Shown here piece after piece: positions 1-6,262 of a DNA stretch of 7,078 bases. Made by a program: the position numbers and the translations under genes. The notes under the pieces were generated by a model. That model was not told the origin of the DNA and made no database searches. It saw nothing but the letters and a program-made list of their open reading frames with translations. Origin of the DNA: an uncultured Mollicutes bacterium (GTDB taxonomy: Bacteria > Bacillota_I > Bacilli_A > Acholeplasmatales > Anaeroplasmataceae); assembly GCA_937905855.1 (NCBI GenBank), contig CALCWU010000001.1, positions 1-7,078 on the forward strand, written 5' to 3'. Positions within the stretch are counted from its first letter, which is position 1. Each line of letters starts with the position of its first letter.

Positions 1-1050
1 GTTTAATTTTTCTATTAATACCTTATAGCTATTTTCCTTATTGGCCAAAATTGCTTTAATCATTAATCCCAAGGAATTAAACTTAGCATCAACTATTTCT
101 CTTTTATGAATTAATGCTGTCTTCGGACTATTATTATCTAATGATTTTTCCAAATTACCTAAAATCAGCTTATAATTATCAAAGGTATTTTTTATATTTT
201 TATTCAATATTCCATAGATTTGAATAATATTTTGCTTTAGAACATCCTTATTAGGAGTAGCAATTTCAGCAGCTGCGGTTGGCGTTGCCGCTCTTTTATC
301 AGCAACAAAATCCGCAATTGTAAAATCTATTTCATGACCTACTGCTGAAATAATTGGAATATTACAATTATAGATAGCATAGGCTACAATTTTCTCATTA
401 AACGCCCATAAATCTTCGATGCTTCCACCACCACGACCAACAATTAAAACATCACAAAGGGCTTGCTCCTCTGCTAGCTTTATTTGCTCAACAATACTAT
501 TTTTGGCTTCCTCACCCTGAACTAGAGCTGGATATAATATAACCTTACAAAAAGGAAATCTTCTTGTAATTGTATTGATGATATCTTTAATTGCAGCACC
601 AGTAGGTGAGGTTACAACACCTATAACTCTTGGAATTTGCGGAATTGGCTTTTTATGTGCGAGATCAAATAAGCCAAGCTCTCCAAGTTCCTTTTTTAAT
701 TGTTCATAGGCTAAATATAAATCACCAACACCATCACTTTTCATTTCCGATACAACAATTTGATAGGTACCGCTAGGCTCATAAACAGATATTCTTCCTC
801 TTAAAAAAACCTTCATACCATCTTTAGGCTCAAATTTAACCTTCATAGCACTTGAAGCAAACATCATTGCTCCTATGGCAGCTCCATCATCCTTTAGTGT
901 AAAATAAAAATGACCCCTTGAATGATGCTTAAAGTTAGAAATTTCTCCTGTAACAAAAATATCCTCTAAATGATGATCATGCTCAAATTTCCATTTAATA
1001 TATTTAGTTAATGCAGTGACAGTTACATAATCATTCTTATTTTCCTGCAT
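1..1050 (-). CDS. xseA: Exodeoxyribonuclease VII large subunit, 3' end cut by window edge
   Basis: XseA is the catalytic large subunit of exonuclease VII, a cytoplasmic nuclease that, with XseB, degrades single-stranded DNA from both ends to oligonucleotides. The first 350 codons are present, against roughly 400-450 in the usual protein, so only part of the C-terminal helical region is missing beyond base 1. An N-terminal OB-fold (about residues 8-103, containing GEISNFKHHSRGHFYF) is followed by the nuclease domain. That domain carries VTSPTGAAIKDI (146-157), GRGGGSIEDLWAFNE (205-219), SAVGHEIDFTIADF (235-248) and DKRAATPTAAAE (251-262), all family hallmarks. The ATG at 1050 is chosen because AGGTG lies just upstream, overlapping the nusB TAG stop; the only nearby alternative, GTG at 1058, runs into a stop. 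The 8-base gap to nusB indicates co-transcription and probably translational coupling. The folD gene that separates nusB and xseA in Bacillus is absent here. Confidence 0.97.
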   Translation of the reverse strand, partial: MQENKNDYVTVTALTKYIKWKFEHDHHLEDIFVTGEISNFKHHSRGHFYFTLKDDGAAIGAMMFASSAMKVKFEPKDGMKVFLRGRISVYEPSGTYQIVVSEMKSDGVGDLYLAYEQLKKELGELGLFDLAHKKPIPQIPRVIGVVTSPTGAAIKDIINTITRRFPFCKVILYPALVQGEEAKNSIVEQIKLAEEQALCDVLIVGRGGGSIEDLWAFNEKIVAYAIYNCNIPIISAVGHEIDFTIADFVADKRAATPTAAAEIATPNKDVLKQNIIQIYGILNKNIKNTFDNYKLILGNLEKSLDNNSPKTALIHKREIVDAKFNSLGLMIKAILANKENSYKVLIEKLN

Positions 1051-1058
1051 TTTTTCAC

Positions 1059-1448
1059 CTATATTTCTTTAGCAATCTTATCAAGAAGGCTATTGTTAAA
1101 TGCTACAGCCTTATGATTTCCCTCATCAGAAAACATTTTAGTAATTTCTAAGGCTTCATTAATAGCTACCCTTTTATCCTCACCTAAATACATCTCGGCA
1201 GTTGCAAGTCTAATAATAGCTCTATCAACAGCATTTAAACGCGAAATCGAATAATTCTCTAAGGCCATTTCAATAATTTGATCAACCTTCTCACGATTAT
1301 TTAAATATTTTAAAGCAAATTCAACGCCTTCTTCATTAAAATCATCATTATTAAATACCTGCTTAATTGCTTCAGATGTTGAAACATCATCAAAATCAAC
1401 TCTATATATAATTTGCATTCCAAAAATACGATTGTCTCTTCTACTCAT
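1059..1448 (-). CDS. nusB: Transcription antitermination factor NusB
   Basis: NusB binds boxA RNA together with NusE (ribosomal protein S10) and supports antitermination of rRNA transcription. The 129-residue all-helical protein has the usual family length. It opens with the Arg-rich MSRRDNR typical of NusB. The core helix RLNAVDRAIIRLATAEM (70-86) and VAINEALEITKMFS (94-107) match the family, and the C-terminus FNNSLLDKI (117-125) corresponds to the usual F-x-NGVLDKI with substitutions. A GTG at 1463 would add five residues (M-R-K-Q-I), but the GTGAGGA ribosome binding site includes that codon and is correctly spaced for the ATG at 1448, so the shorter start is preferred. The gene lies downstream of a terminator and a putative promoter, and probably heads a nusB-xseA transcription unit. 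Confidence 0.95.
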   Translation of the reverse strand: MSRRDNRIFGMQIIYRVDFDDVSTSEAIKQVFNNDDFNEEGVEFALKYLNNREKVDQIIEMALENYSISRLNAVDRAIIRLATAEMYLGEDKRVAINEALEITKMFSDEGNHKAVAFNNSLLDKIAKEI

Positions 1449-1456
1449 AATTTGTT

Positions 1457-1463
1457 TCCTCAC
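1457..1463 (-). promoter_or_regulatory. Ribosome binding site deciding the nusB start
   Basis: GTGAGGA on the minus strand ends eight bases before the ATG at 1448, a normal Shine-Dalgarno distance. Because an in-frame GTG forms the first bases of this motif, automated calling may pick that GTG and add five residues. Nothing resembling a ribosome binding site precedes the GTG. Confidence 0.65.
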
Positions 1464-1491
1464 ATAAAAAATATCTTTTCACTTATATATT

Positions 1492-1520
1492 ATTTTACCA
1501 TATTTAAAACCTAATTAAAA
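1492..1520 (-). promoter_or_regulatory. Putative extended -10 promoter of nusB-xseA
   Basis: The minus strand reads TG-G-TAAAAT, with TAAAAT at 1497-1492 and the TG extension at 1500-1499. Seventeen bases upstream is a weak -35, TTTTAA (1520-1515), which overlaps the T-tract of the preceding terminator. The predicted transcription start near 1485 would give a leader of about 37 bases. Placement directly after a terminator and before nusB supports the call. The AT-rich background and poor -35 keep confidence moderate. Confidence 0.4.
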
Positions 1521-1548
1521 GAAAAAAAGAGTATTATCTACTCTTTTT
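1519..1548 (-). terminator. Rho-independent terminator after spoIIIAH
   Basis: Reading the minus strand, AAAAAGAGTA (1548-1539) and TACTCTTTTT (1533-1524) form a perfect 10-bp stem around the 5-base loop GATAA, and the T-tract continues to 1522. The only GC pairs are in GAGTA/TACTC, but the stem plus uninterrupted T-run is typical of AT-rich Firmicutes. The stem begins inside the spoIIIAH stop codon. It separates the rdgB-to-spoIIIAH cluster from nusB-xseA. Confidence 0.75.
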
Positions 1549-2029
1549 ATGAACTTAATGCCGTTGTATGAATTGTAACAATATAATTTGTGTCAAATTT
1601 AGCTTTACTTAAAAGTGCCACATTAATAAATTCAGTTTGACTAAATGTATCTGTTAAGATATCAATATTAACCTTATCTTCATTAACATAAACAAATACA
1701 TCATCATACCCCAAAGCTATAATTTCATTTTCTAGGGCCACCTCACTATAATTAAGCTTATATATGGCATCAACCTTTAGCAAGGTATTTTCAACCTCTG
1801 TGCTTGAAAGCTCACCACTAGCTACAACTGCCTCATAGCCTTCAATATCCTTAGTTCTATTTTTCATTACTTCAAGCCTTGATTCAGCATAGGTATGATA
1901 TTTTATAGACCCTGAGGTATTTTGTGTTTCATTATTTTTATTATTTGCCTTAGTATCATTTATATAGTAAACGCTAAGCATAACCACCAACGCTAATAAA
2001 AATAATGGAAGTTTGTTCTTTTTTAACAT
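1547..2029 (-). CDS. spoIIIAH: Stage III sporulation protein AH-like membrane protein
   Basis: SpoIIIAH is a mother-cell membrane protein that, with forespore SpoIIQ, forms the intercellular channel (feeding tube) of endosporulation. The 160-residue product has a basic start (MLKKNK), one membrane anchor (about 6-23, ending in the family-like LSVYYI) and a polar low-complexity linker (24-44). A C-terminal alpha/beta domain follows (about 46-155), including SRLEVMKNRTKDIEGYEAVV (50-69) and LGYDDVFVYVNEDKVNIDIL (106-125). This fits the YscJ/FliF-like ring-forming domain of SpoIIIAH, although the protein is shorter than the Bacillus one (about 218 residues). The start at 2029 has a perfect AGGAGG ribosome binding site. 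Nearness to nusB-xseA matches the Bacillus order, but accB, accC and yqhY, and the rest of spoIIIA, are not beside it. It follows the GGDEF/EAL-like gene by 43 bases and may be co-transcribed with it. The family assignment rests on motif and context recognition only. Confidence 0.85.
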   Translation of the reverse strand: MLKKNKLPLFLLALVVMLSVYYINDTKANNKNNETQNTSGSIKYHTYAESRLEVMKNRTKDIEGYEAVVASGELSSTEVENTLLKVDAIYKLNYSEVALENEIIALGYDDVFVYVNEDKVNIDILTDTFSQTEFINVALLSKAKFDTNYIVTIHTTALSS

Positions 2030-2055
2030 AATATCCTCCTTAACATTTACTAAAT

Positions 2056-2084
2056 ATTATGCTAAATACTTATTAATTATTCAT
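2056..2084 (-). promoter_or_regulatory. Weak possible promoter for spoIIIAH
   Basis: CATAAT (2061-2056) lies 17 bases after ATGAAT (2084-2079) on the minus strand. The -10 matches the sigma-A consensus at five of six positions, but the -35 matches at only three and sits in the last codons of the upstream gene. A spoIIIAH gene would be expected to use a mother-cell (sigma-E) promoter; CATAATAT faintly resembles a sigma-E -10, but no suitable -35 lies at the right distance. In DNA this AT-rich the match may be chance. Confidence 0.2.
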
Positions 2085-5000
2085 ATTAACCTTAGAAATT
2101 AATTCATTCATGGTAACATTTTTCTTGTAATATTCGCCATAAATATAACTTAAATTCATTTTCTTAGCCTTTAGAAGGTCATCCTTAGTATCAATATCAT
2201 CGGTTATAATCGTTATTTTCTTATTTTGAGCAATATCAAGTATCTCCTTATAGCTATCATTATATTTTTTATAGCTTAAAAATAAGATATCTATAGCGTC
2301 TAAAAACAAGCATTCCATTTGATTAGTTGCAAGCTGTAAATCATTATTCCTAAACCTAAGCATAACCTCTTTAGCAACACTTTCATCAACATAAAAGATT
2401 ATATTTCCCTTAGGGATTTTGAAAAAATCAATTTGAGTCAATACAAAGGAAATAGTTTTATCATCCTCAACTGTTTTCTTATGAATAGGAATGCAAACCT
2501 TTAAATATGCATGAGTCATATTATAAAAATTCTTAAGCTCCATCAAAGATTGCTGAATTAAATATTTATCAAGCAAATCCTCTAAGGAACGTCTTTTTAT
2601 TACCTTATCAACCATTTGATAATCCACATCATAATTTACTAAATTTAATCTTGCAAAATAAGCATAGACATTTATTTCCTTTAAATCAACAATTTGCTTA
2701 TAGGTTATTTTCATCTTATTATGATCAATACATTCACTTATATGAGTTATAAGCTGAAAATCAAAATATCTTTTTTGATAGCTTCTTTGATCAAATAATG
2801 CTACATGATTTAAACCATCCTTAACTTCTTTAGCATCTAATAGACCGTATGATGCATAGCTTAATATTTTTGATGGATCTACAATATTTTGATTAGCCGT
2901 ATAACGATATACGCCTGCAGCAAAGCTAAGCTTAATTCTCTTATTTACATCATACATTTTTTTAGTAAGATTATCTAAATAATTTAAGGTTTTACTTAAA
3001 GCTAATCTTTTATCATTTAGCTCATTATAAAGTAAAGCAAATTTATCGCCGTCAAGATGATATACTCTTGTATTAAAATCAGTAGCTATTTCTTCCTTTA
3101 TAACTAATCCTAAATGATATATTAATTGTGATGTAAATGATAAGCCGTAAATATCAGTATATAGCTTGAAGTCATTAATATCAATAAGCGCAATACTAAA
3201 TTTTTTATTTTTTATTGCATCAGTAAGGTCGATAAATAACTTAGCCTCACCACTAAGCTTTGATAATGGATTTTCATATATTAAAGCTTCTAAATCATTT
3301 TTTGTTTTTTCCTCAGCAGTAATATCATCAATTAAGGAAATAAGCGTATAGGTCTTATTTTCAAGCATCGGATAAAAGCGTTCTTTAACATAAATAATCT
3401 CATTTCCTTTATGAAAATGATATTTACTAACTATATCTAAAGCCTTATTAGCTAATGCTTCCTCTTTAGCTTTACGATAACTAATTAAGTCACTGGCTTC
3501 AATTTTTGCTTCATAATCGGATGTATTTAAATTTTCATAAATATCTAATAATTCGCAGGCTTTAGCATTAGAATGAACATACATAGAGGCTTCAACCTTA
3601 ATACCAGAAGACATCGCTTCACTAATAAAAAATAGCTTTTTATTAGTTGTTTCTATTTCATTGATATACATCTCATTATTCAAGCGAACATTTAGCATTT
3701 GACTTGTAAGCTTTAAAATTTCATAGGCCATATCCACATCAATAAAACGCTTATTACTTATATAGGCAATACTTCCCATAATAATTGTATCCTCAAAAAA
3801 TGGAAAGCCTAAAATATATTTTTTTTCTTCATATGGCAAATTAGTTATAATATTCTTTAAGCCCTCACCTTCCTTATAGGTATCTGTTTCCTGTTCAATT
3901 GTTGTTAGAAAAATTGTATCATCTAAATCCTTATTGTTGAAGGCCTTATTATATACTCTTTCAACCTTATAATGATAACCGAAATAGCCCTGATTATAAT
4001 ATACAATAACAATTTCATCAATAGGAAATAATTTAGTAAGCTCAATAGCCCCTAATCTAAAGAATTCCCTAAATTTTAAATTCTTATCTCTACTATTAAT
4101 ATAAGAAAAAACATCAGAAAATTTTTCATAAGCATCAGAAACTAAAATATCTGTTTTCTCATTCTTAACAATATTTATTTCAGCAACATTTTGCTTGGGC
4201 TCCTCTTCAATTGTCTCCACAATTTCGGGAATAATAATTTGTTTATTCTTTTTCTTCTTCGGGCTTTCATATTCAATTGAGCTATTTATTTTATTAAGCC
4301 TATCCTCATATTCCTTAATAGAAATTAAATGATTTTGTTCTTTATATAAATCAAGGGCTGCTTGCACAAATTCCTTGCCATCAATTGGCTTAATATTATT
4401 AAGCTCCTCTTCATAATCAGTAACAATAATTGTTGCCTTACGATATTCTTGATTTTTCAAATATACCCTAATACAAATAGCTGCAGCATTAATTTTAAGC
4501 TCACTTGATAAATGCTCATCATTAAGCAAATCCTTAGCCATTTGAATTGCTTTTATATAGCTACCGCTTTCATATTCAATTTTTATTTTTTTCAAAGCTA
4601 ATTCATTAGCCTTGTCAAATAATAAGCTTTTATTATAATAAGCAAAAAGATTATCATAATATGTTAAAAAGCGTTCATAATCATGCTCCTTAAAATAAAT
4701 ATCAGCAATAATAGCCATATATTTTGCACGAATATCAATATCAGTTTCTTCAGATAAAATCTTAGAAATTTCTTCTTTAATTTTAGCTTGATTATTTGCT
4801 AAGATATAATAATCAACTAAATCCATATGATATTCATTCATTCTTGCAAGTGGCAAATAATTTTTCTTTATTTCAATATATTTGGCCATTTGATCAATAA
4901 GAAAATTATTTTTAGAAATTTCAATAATTGCATTACATAAATAAATAACTGCATTATAATCCAATTGATTAAATATCGGAACATAAGCATATAAAAGCTT

Positions 5001-5162
5001 TAAGGCTTCATTAACCCTACCAATTTCTCCTAAAACTATTCCCTTATAGGCAACTGCCTCATAATATGTAGTATCAGACTTAGAGGTCTTGGATAAAAAT
5101 AAATCAATTTTTTTAATTGATGCTGATACCTTATCTAATTTTAATAATTCATTTATATCCAT
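2073..5162 (-). CDS. Large cytoplasmic protein with helical-repeat, GAF-like, PAS-like and degenerate GGDEF and EAL domains
   Basis: This 1029-residue protein has no signal peptide or membrane segment. Residues 1-295 are helical and TPR-like (for example YKGIVLGEIGRVNEALKLL, 39-57). A charged linker follows (about 296-340, PKKKKNK then EEEPK). Residues 345-495 look like a GAF domain. Residues 508-622 look like PAS plus a PAC-type end (DDITAEEK). A GGDEF-type domain spans about 625-790: DINDFKLYTDIYG (661-673) keeps a metal-ligand Asp, but the signature is DGDKF (704-708) and no RxxD inhibitory site is seen. An EAL-type domain spans about 800-1025: ITYKQIVDLK (819-828) aligns with the start, but EAL becomes FAR (YFARL, 835-839) and the DDFG, KxD and E-G-V-E motifs are lost. 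Neither cyclase nor phosphodiesterase activity is expected; a c-di-GMP receptor or scaffold role is inferred. An AGGAGGAG site overlaps the upstream stop codon, 9 bases before this ATG. Confidence 0.85.
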   Translation of the reverse strand: MDINELLKLDKVSASIKKIDLFLSKTSKSDTTYYEAVAYKGIVLGEIGRVNEALKLLYAYVPIFNQLDYNAVIYLCNAIIEISKNNFLIDQMAKYIEIKKNYLPLARMNEYHMDLVDYYILANNQAKIKEEISKILSEETDIDIRAKYMAIIADIYFKEHDYERFLTYYDNLFAYYNKSLLFDKANELALKKIKIEYESGSYIKAIQMAKDLLNDEHLSSELKINAAAICIRVYLKNQEYRKATIIVTDYEEELNNIKPIDGKEFVQAALDLYKEQNHLISIKEYEDRLNKINSSIEYESPKKKKNKQIIIPEIVETIEEEPKQNVAEINIVKNEKTDILVSDAYEKFSDVFSYINSRDKNLKFREFFRLGAIELTKLFPIDEIVIVYYNQGYFGYHYKVERVYNKAFNNKDLDDTIFLTTIEQETDTYKEGEGLKNIITNLPYEEKKYILGFPFFEDTIIMGSIAYISNKRFIDVDMAYEILKLTSQMLNVRLNNEMYINEIETTNKKLFFISEAMSSGIKVEASMYVHSNAKACELLDIYENLNTSDYEAKIEASDLISYRKAKEEALANKALDIVSKYHFHKGNEIIYVKERFYPMLENKTYTLISLIDDITAEEKTKNDLEALIYENPLSKLSGEAKLFIDLTDAIKNKKFSIALIDINDFKLYTDIYGLSFTSQLIYHLGLVIKEEIATDFNTRVYHLDGDKFALLYNELNDKRLALSKTLNYLDNLTKKMYDVNKRIKLSFAAGVYRYTANQNIVDPSKILSYASYGLLDAKEVKDGLNHVALFDQRSYQKRYFDFQLITHISECIDHNKMKITYKQIVDLKEINVYAYFARLNLVNYDVDYQMVDKVIKRRSLEDLLDKYLIQQSLMELKNFYNMTHAYLKVCIPIHKKTVEDDKTISFVLTQIDFFKIPKGNIIFYVDESVAKEVMLRFRNNDLQLATNQMECLFLDAIDILFLSYKKYNDSYKEILDIAQNKKITIITDDIDTKDDLLKAKKMNLSYIYGEYYKKNVTMNELISKVNMNN

Positions 5163-5165
5163 AAG

Positions 5166-5173
5166 CTCCTCCT
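5166..5173 (-). promoter_or_regulatory. Ribosome binding site of the GGDEF/EAL-like gene, overlapping the upstream stop
   Basis: AGGAGGAG on the minus strand shares bases with the TAG stop (5174-5172) of the phosphoesterase gene and lies three bases before the ATG at 5162 (six counted from the core AGGAG). The overlap suggests that ribosomes finishing the phosphoesterase can feed initiation of the large gene. Confidence 0.8.
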
Positions 5174-5630
5174 AAACAATTTTAAAGCTTTTAACTACAA
5201 CACCATTTCTATAAAAATAAATAATATTGTTCTCATCAATAGCTGCATATTCATCATTAATAAATGCCCCGGGGTTAATTAGAGCAACACCATTAACATC
5301 AGCAAAAAATTGCTGATGAGTATGGCCAAAAATACCAATTCTACAATCTTCTTCTAATGTTTTATAATAAATTCTATCTAAGCTATTTTTAACATTATAT
5401 TTATGACCATGAGTAATAAATGCCCTCAATCCATTAATGTCAATAATATCTTCTAAAGGCTTACTATATCTATCACAATTTCCCATTACATAGGTAACAT
5501 TAAACTTATCCAATATCTCCTTATTAATTATAAAATCACCAAGACAAATAATTTTTTCGTTTTTATGATTCTCTAAGAATCTACCTAAATTTGGACTATT
5601 ATGTGAATCACTTATAAGTAATATTCTCAT
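5172..5630 (-). CDS. YfcE/MJ0936-type metallophosphoesterase (YsnB-like)
   Basis: This is a small cytoplasmic calcineurin-like phosphoesterase, expected to hydrolyse phosphodiester or phosphomonoester bonds with two metal ions; the physiological substrate of the family is not settled. At 152 residues it has the usual length. The metal-binding motifs are complete and in order: D8 and H10 in SDSH, D32 in LGD, N51 in GNCD, H74 in THGH, and H103 and H105 in GHTH. NPGAF (119-123) replaces the common NPGS. Its ATG overlaps the rdgB stop as ATGA, a sign of translational coupling. The same gene pair occurs in Bacillus subtilis as ysnA-ysnB. Co-occurrence with a c-di-GMP-type protein downstream invites the idea of nucleotide-messenger turnover, but nothing in the sequence shows it. 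Confidence 0.92.
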   Translation of the reverse strand: MRILLISDSHNSPNLGRFLENHKNEKIICLGDFIINKEILDKFNVTYVMGNCDRYSKPLEDIIDINGLRAFITHGHKYNVKNSLDRIYYKTLEEDCRIGIFGHTHQQFFADVNGVALINPGAFINDEYAAIDENNIIYFYRNGVVVKSFKIV

Positions 5631-6199
5631 TTTAAAGCTTCCCTTAGCTTTCTTATAGCCTTGCCACGATGAGAAATTTTATTTTTTTCCTCAAGACTAA
5701 GCTCGGCCATCGTCTTACCAAATTCCTTAACATAAAAATAAGGATCATAGCCAAAGCCGCCATTTCCTCTTGGTGTTAAAATTATTTTTCCATAGCAATA
5801 ATCCTCAACAACGACGCTTCTACCATCTGGATAGCATAAAGCAATAGCACATACATATCTACAATCAGTATTTTCTTTACCTTCTAGATTTTTTATTAAT
5901 AAAGCATTATTTAGCTTATCATCATGCATATCACCAGCATACCTTGCTGAATAAATACCAGGCTCATTATTCAAAGAGAAAACCTCTAATCCTGAATCAT
6001 CACTTATTACCGGCTTATTATAGATTTTAGCAATTGTACTAGCCTTAATAACCGCATTTTCCTTGAAGGTTTTGCCATCCTCAATAATATCATCCTGATA
6101 ATTTAAATCATTTAAAGAAACAATATGATATTCCTTTAATATTGAAGCAAATTCCCTCTTTTTTCCTTCATTTTTTGTTGCAACAATAATTTCTTCCAT
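5627..6199 (-). CDS. rdgB: RdgB/HAM1-type non-canonical purine NTP pyrophosphatase
   Basis: This enzyme hydrolyses dITP, ITP and XTP to the monophosphate and pyrophosphate, keeping deaminated purines out of nucleic acids. At 190 residues it is complete and has the family length. Motifs in order: the nucleotide-binding start TKNEGKKREF (8-17); EDGKTFKENAVIKA (40-53); the catalytic and metal-binding SDDSGLEV (66-73, general base D68); EPGIYSARYAG (79-89); GNGGFGYDPYF (145-155); and KTMAELSLEEKNKISHRGKA (162-181). The ATG at 6199 has GGTGAG five bases upstream. It is the first gene of the cluster running to spoIIIAH and overlaps the next gene by four bases. In Bacillus subtilis the homologue is ysnA, which often follows the glutamate racemase gene; no racemase gene is seen here. 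Confidence 0.96.
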   Translation of the reverse strand: MEEIIVATKNEGKKREFASILKEYHIVSLNDLNYQDDIIEDGKTFKENAVIKASTIAKIYNKPVISDDSGLEVFSLNNEPGIYSARYAGDMHDDKLNNALLIKNLEGKENTDCRYVCAIALCYPDGRSVVVEDYCYGKIILTPRGNGGFGYDPYFYVKEFGKTMAELSLEEKNKISHRGKAIRKLREALK

Positions 6200-6217
6200 A
6201 TATTCTCACCATTTACT

Positions 6218-6246
6218 ATTTTAACATAAATATAAAGATAAAAATG
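6218..6246 (-). promoter_or_regulatory. Putative extended -10 promoter of the rdgB cluster
   Basis: The minus strand reads TG-T-TAAAAT, with TAAAAT at 6223-6218 and TG at 6226-6225. The hexamer 17 bases upstream (CATTTT, 6246-6241) is a poor -35 and lies in the preceding terminator. The predicted start near 6211 would leave only about 12 leader bases, just enough for the GGTGAG ribosome binding site. Position between a terminator and the first gene of a cluster is the main support. The architecture resembles the putative nusB promoter. Confidence 0.38.
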
Positions 6247-6259
6247 CCATTTGGCATTT
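6230..6259 (-). terminator. Rho-independent terminator after the lipoprotein gene
   Basis: On the minus strand AAATGCC (6259-6253) pairs perfectly with GGCATTT (6248-6242) around a 4-base AAAT loop, with three consecutive GC pairs at the top of the stem. The T-tract continues through 6240 and the following sequence is T-rich. It begins four bases after the lipoprotein stop codon (6265-6263), so that gene is probably transcribed alone apart from any read-through into rdgB. Confidence 0.78.
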
Positions 6260-6262
6260 CTT

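Noticed and set aside
1449..1463. GTG start at 1463 giving a 134-residue NusB
   Set aside because: The GTG is part of the GTGAGGA ribosome binding site for the ATG at 1448, and the shorter protein starts like known NusB proteins.
2040..2090. Sigma-E type sporulation promoter before spoIIIAH
   Set aside because: CATAATAT faintly resembles a sigma-E -10, but no matching -35 lies at the required spacing, so the signal cannot be told from AT-rich background.
2247..2280. Recurrent short words such as CTTATAGCT across the window as a possible uptake or regulatory repeat
   Set aside because: The occurrences fall in coding sequence as common codon runs (Ser-Tyr-Lys, AGC TAT AAG) and show no regular spacing.
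3166..3351. Plus-strand open frame of 61 codons
   Set aside because: It lies entirely opposite the PAS/GGDEF-like coding region of the large minus-strand gene, has no ribosome binding site or promoter, and its sequence is typical of an antisense shadow.
2073..5162. Active diguanylate cyclase or phosphodiesterase
   Set aside because: The GGDEF signature reads DGDKF and the EAL signature reads FAR, with further catalytic motifs lost; activity would be exceptional.
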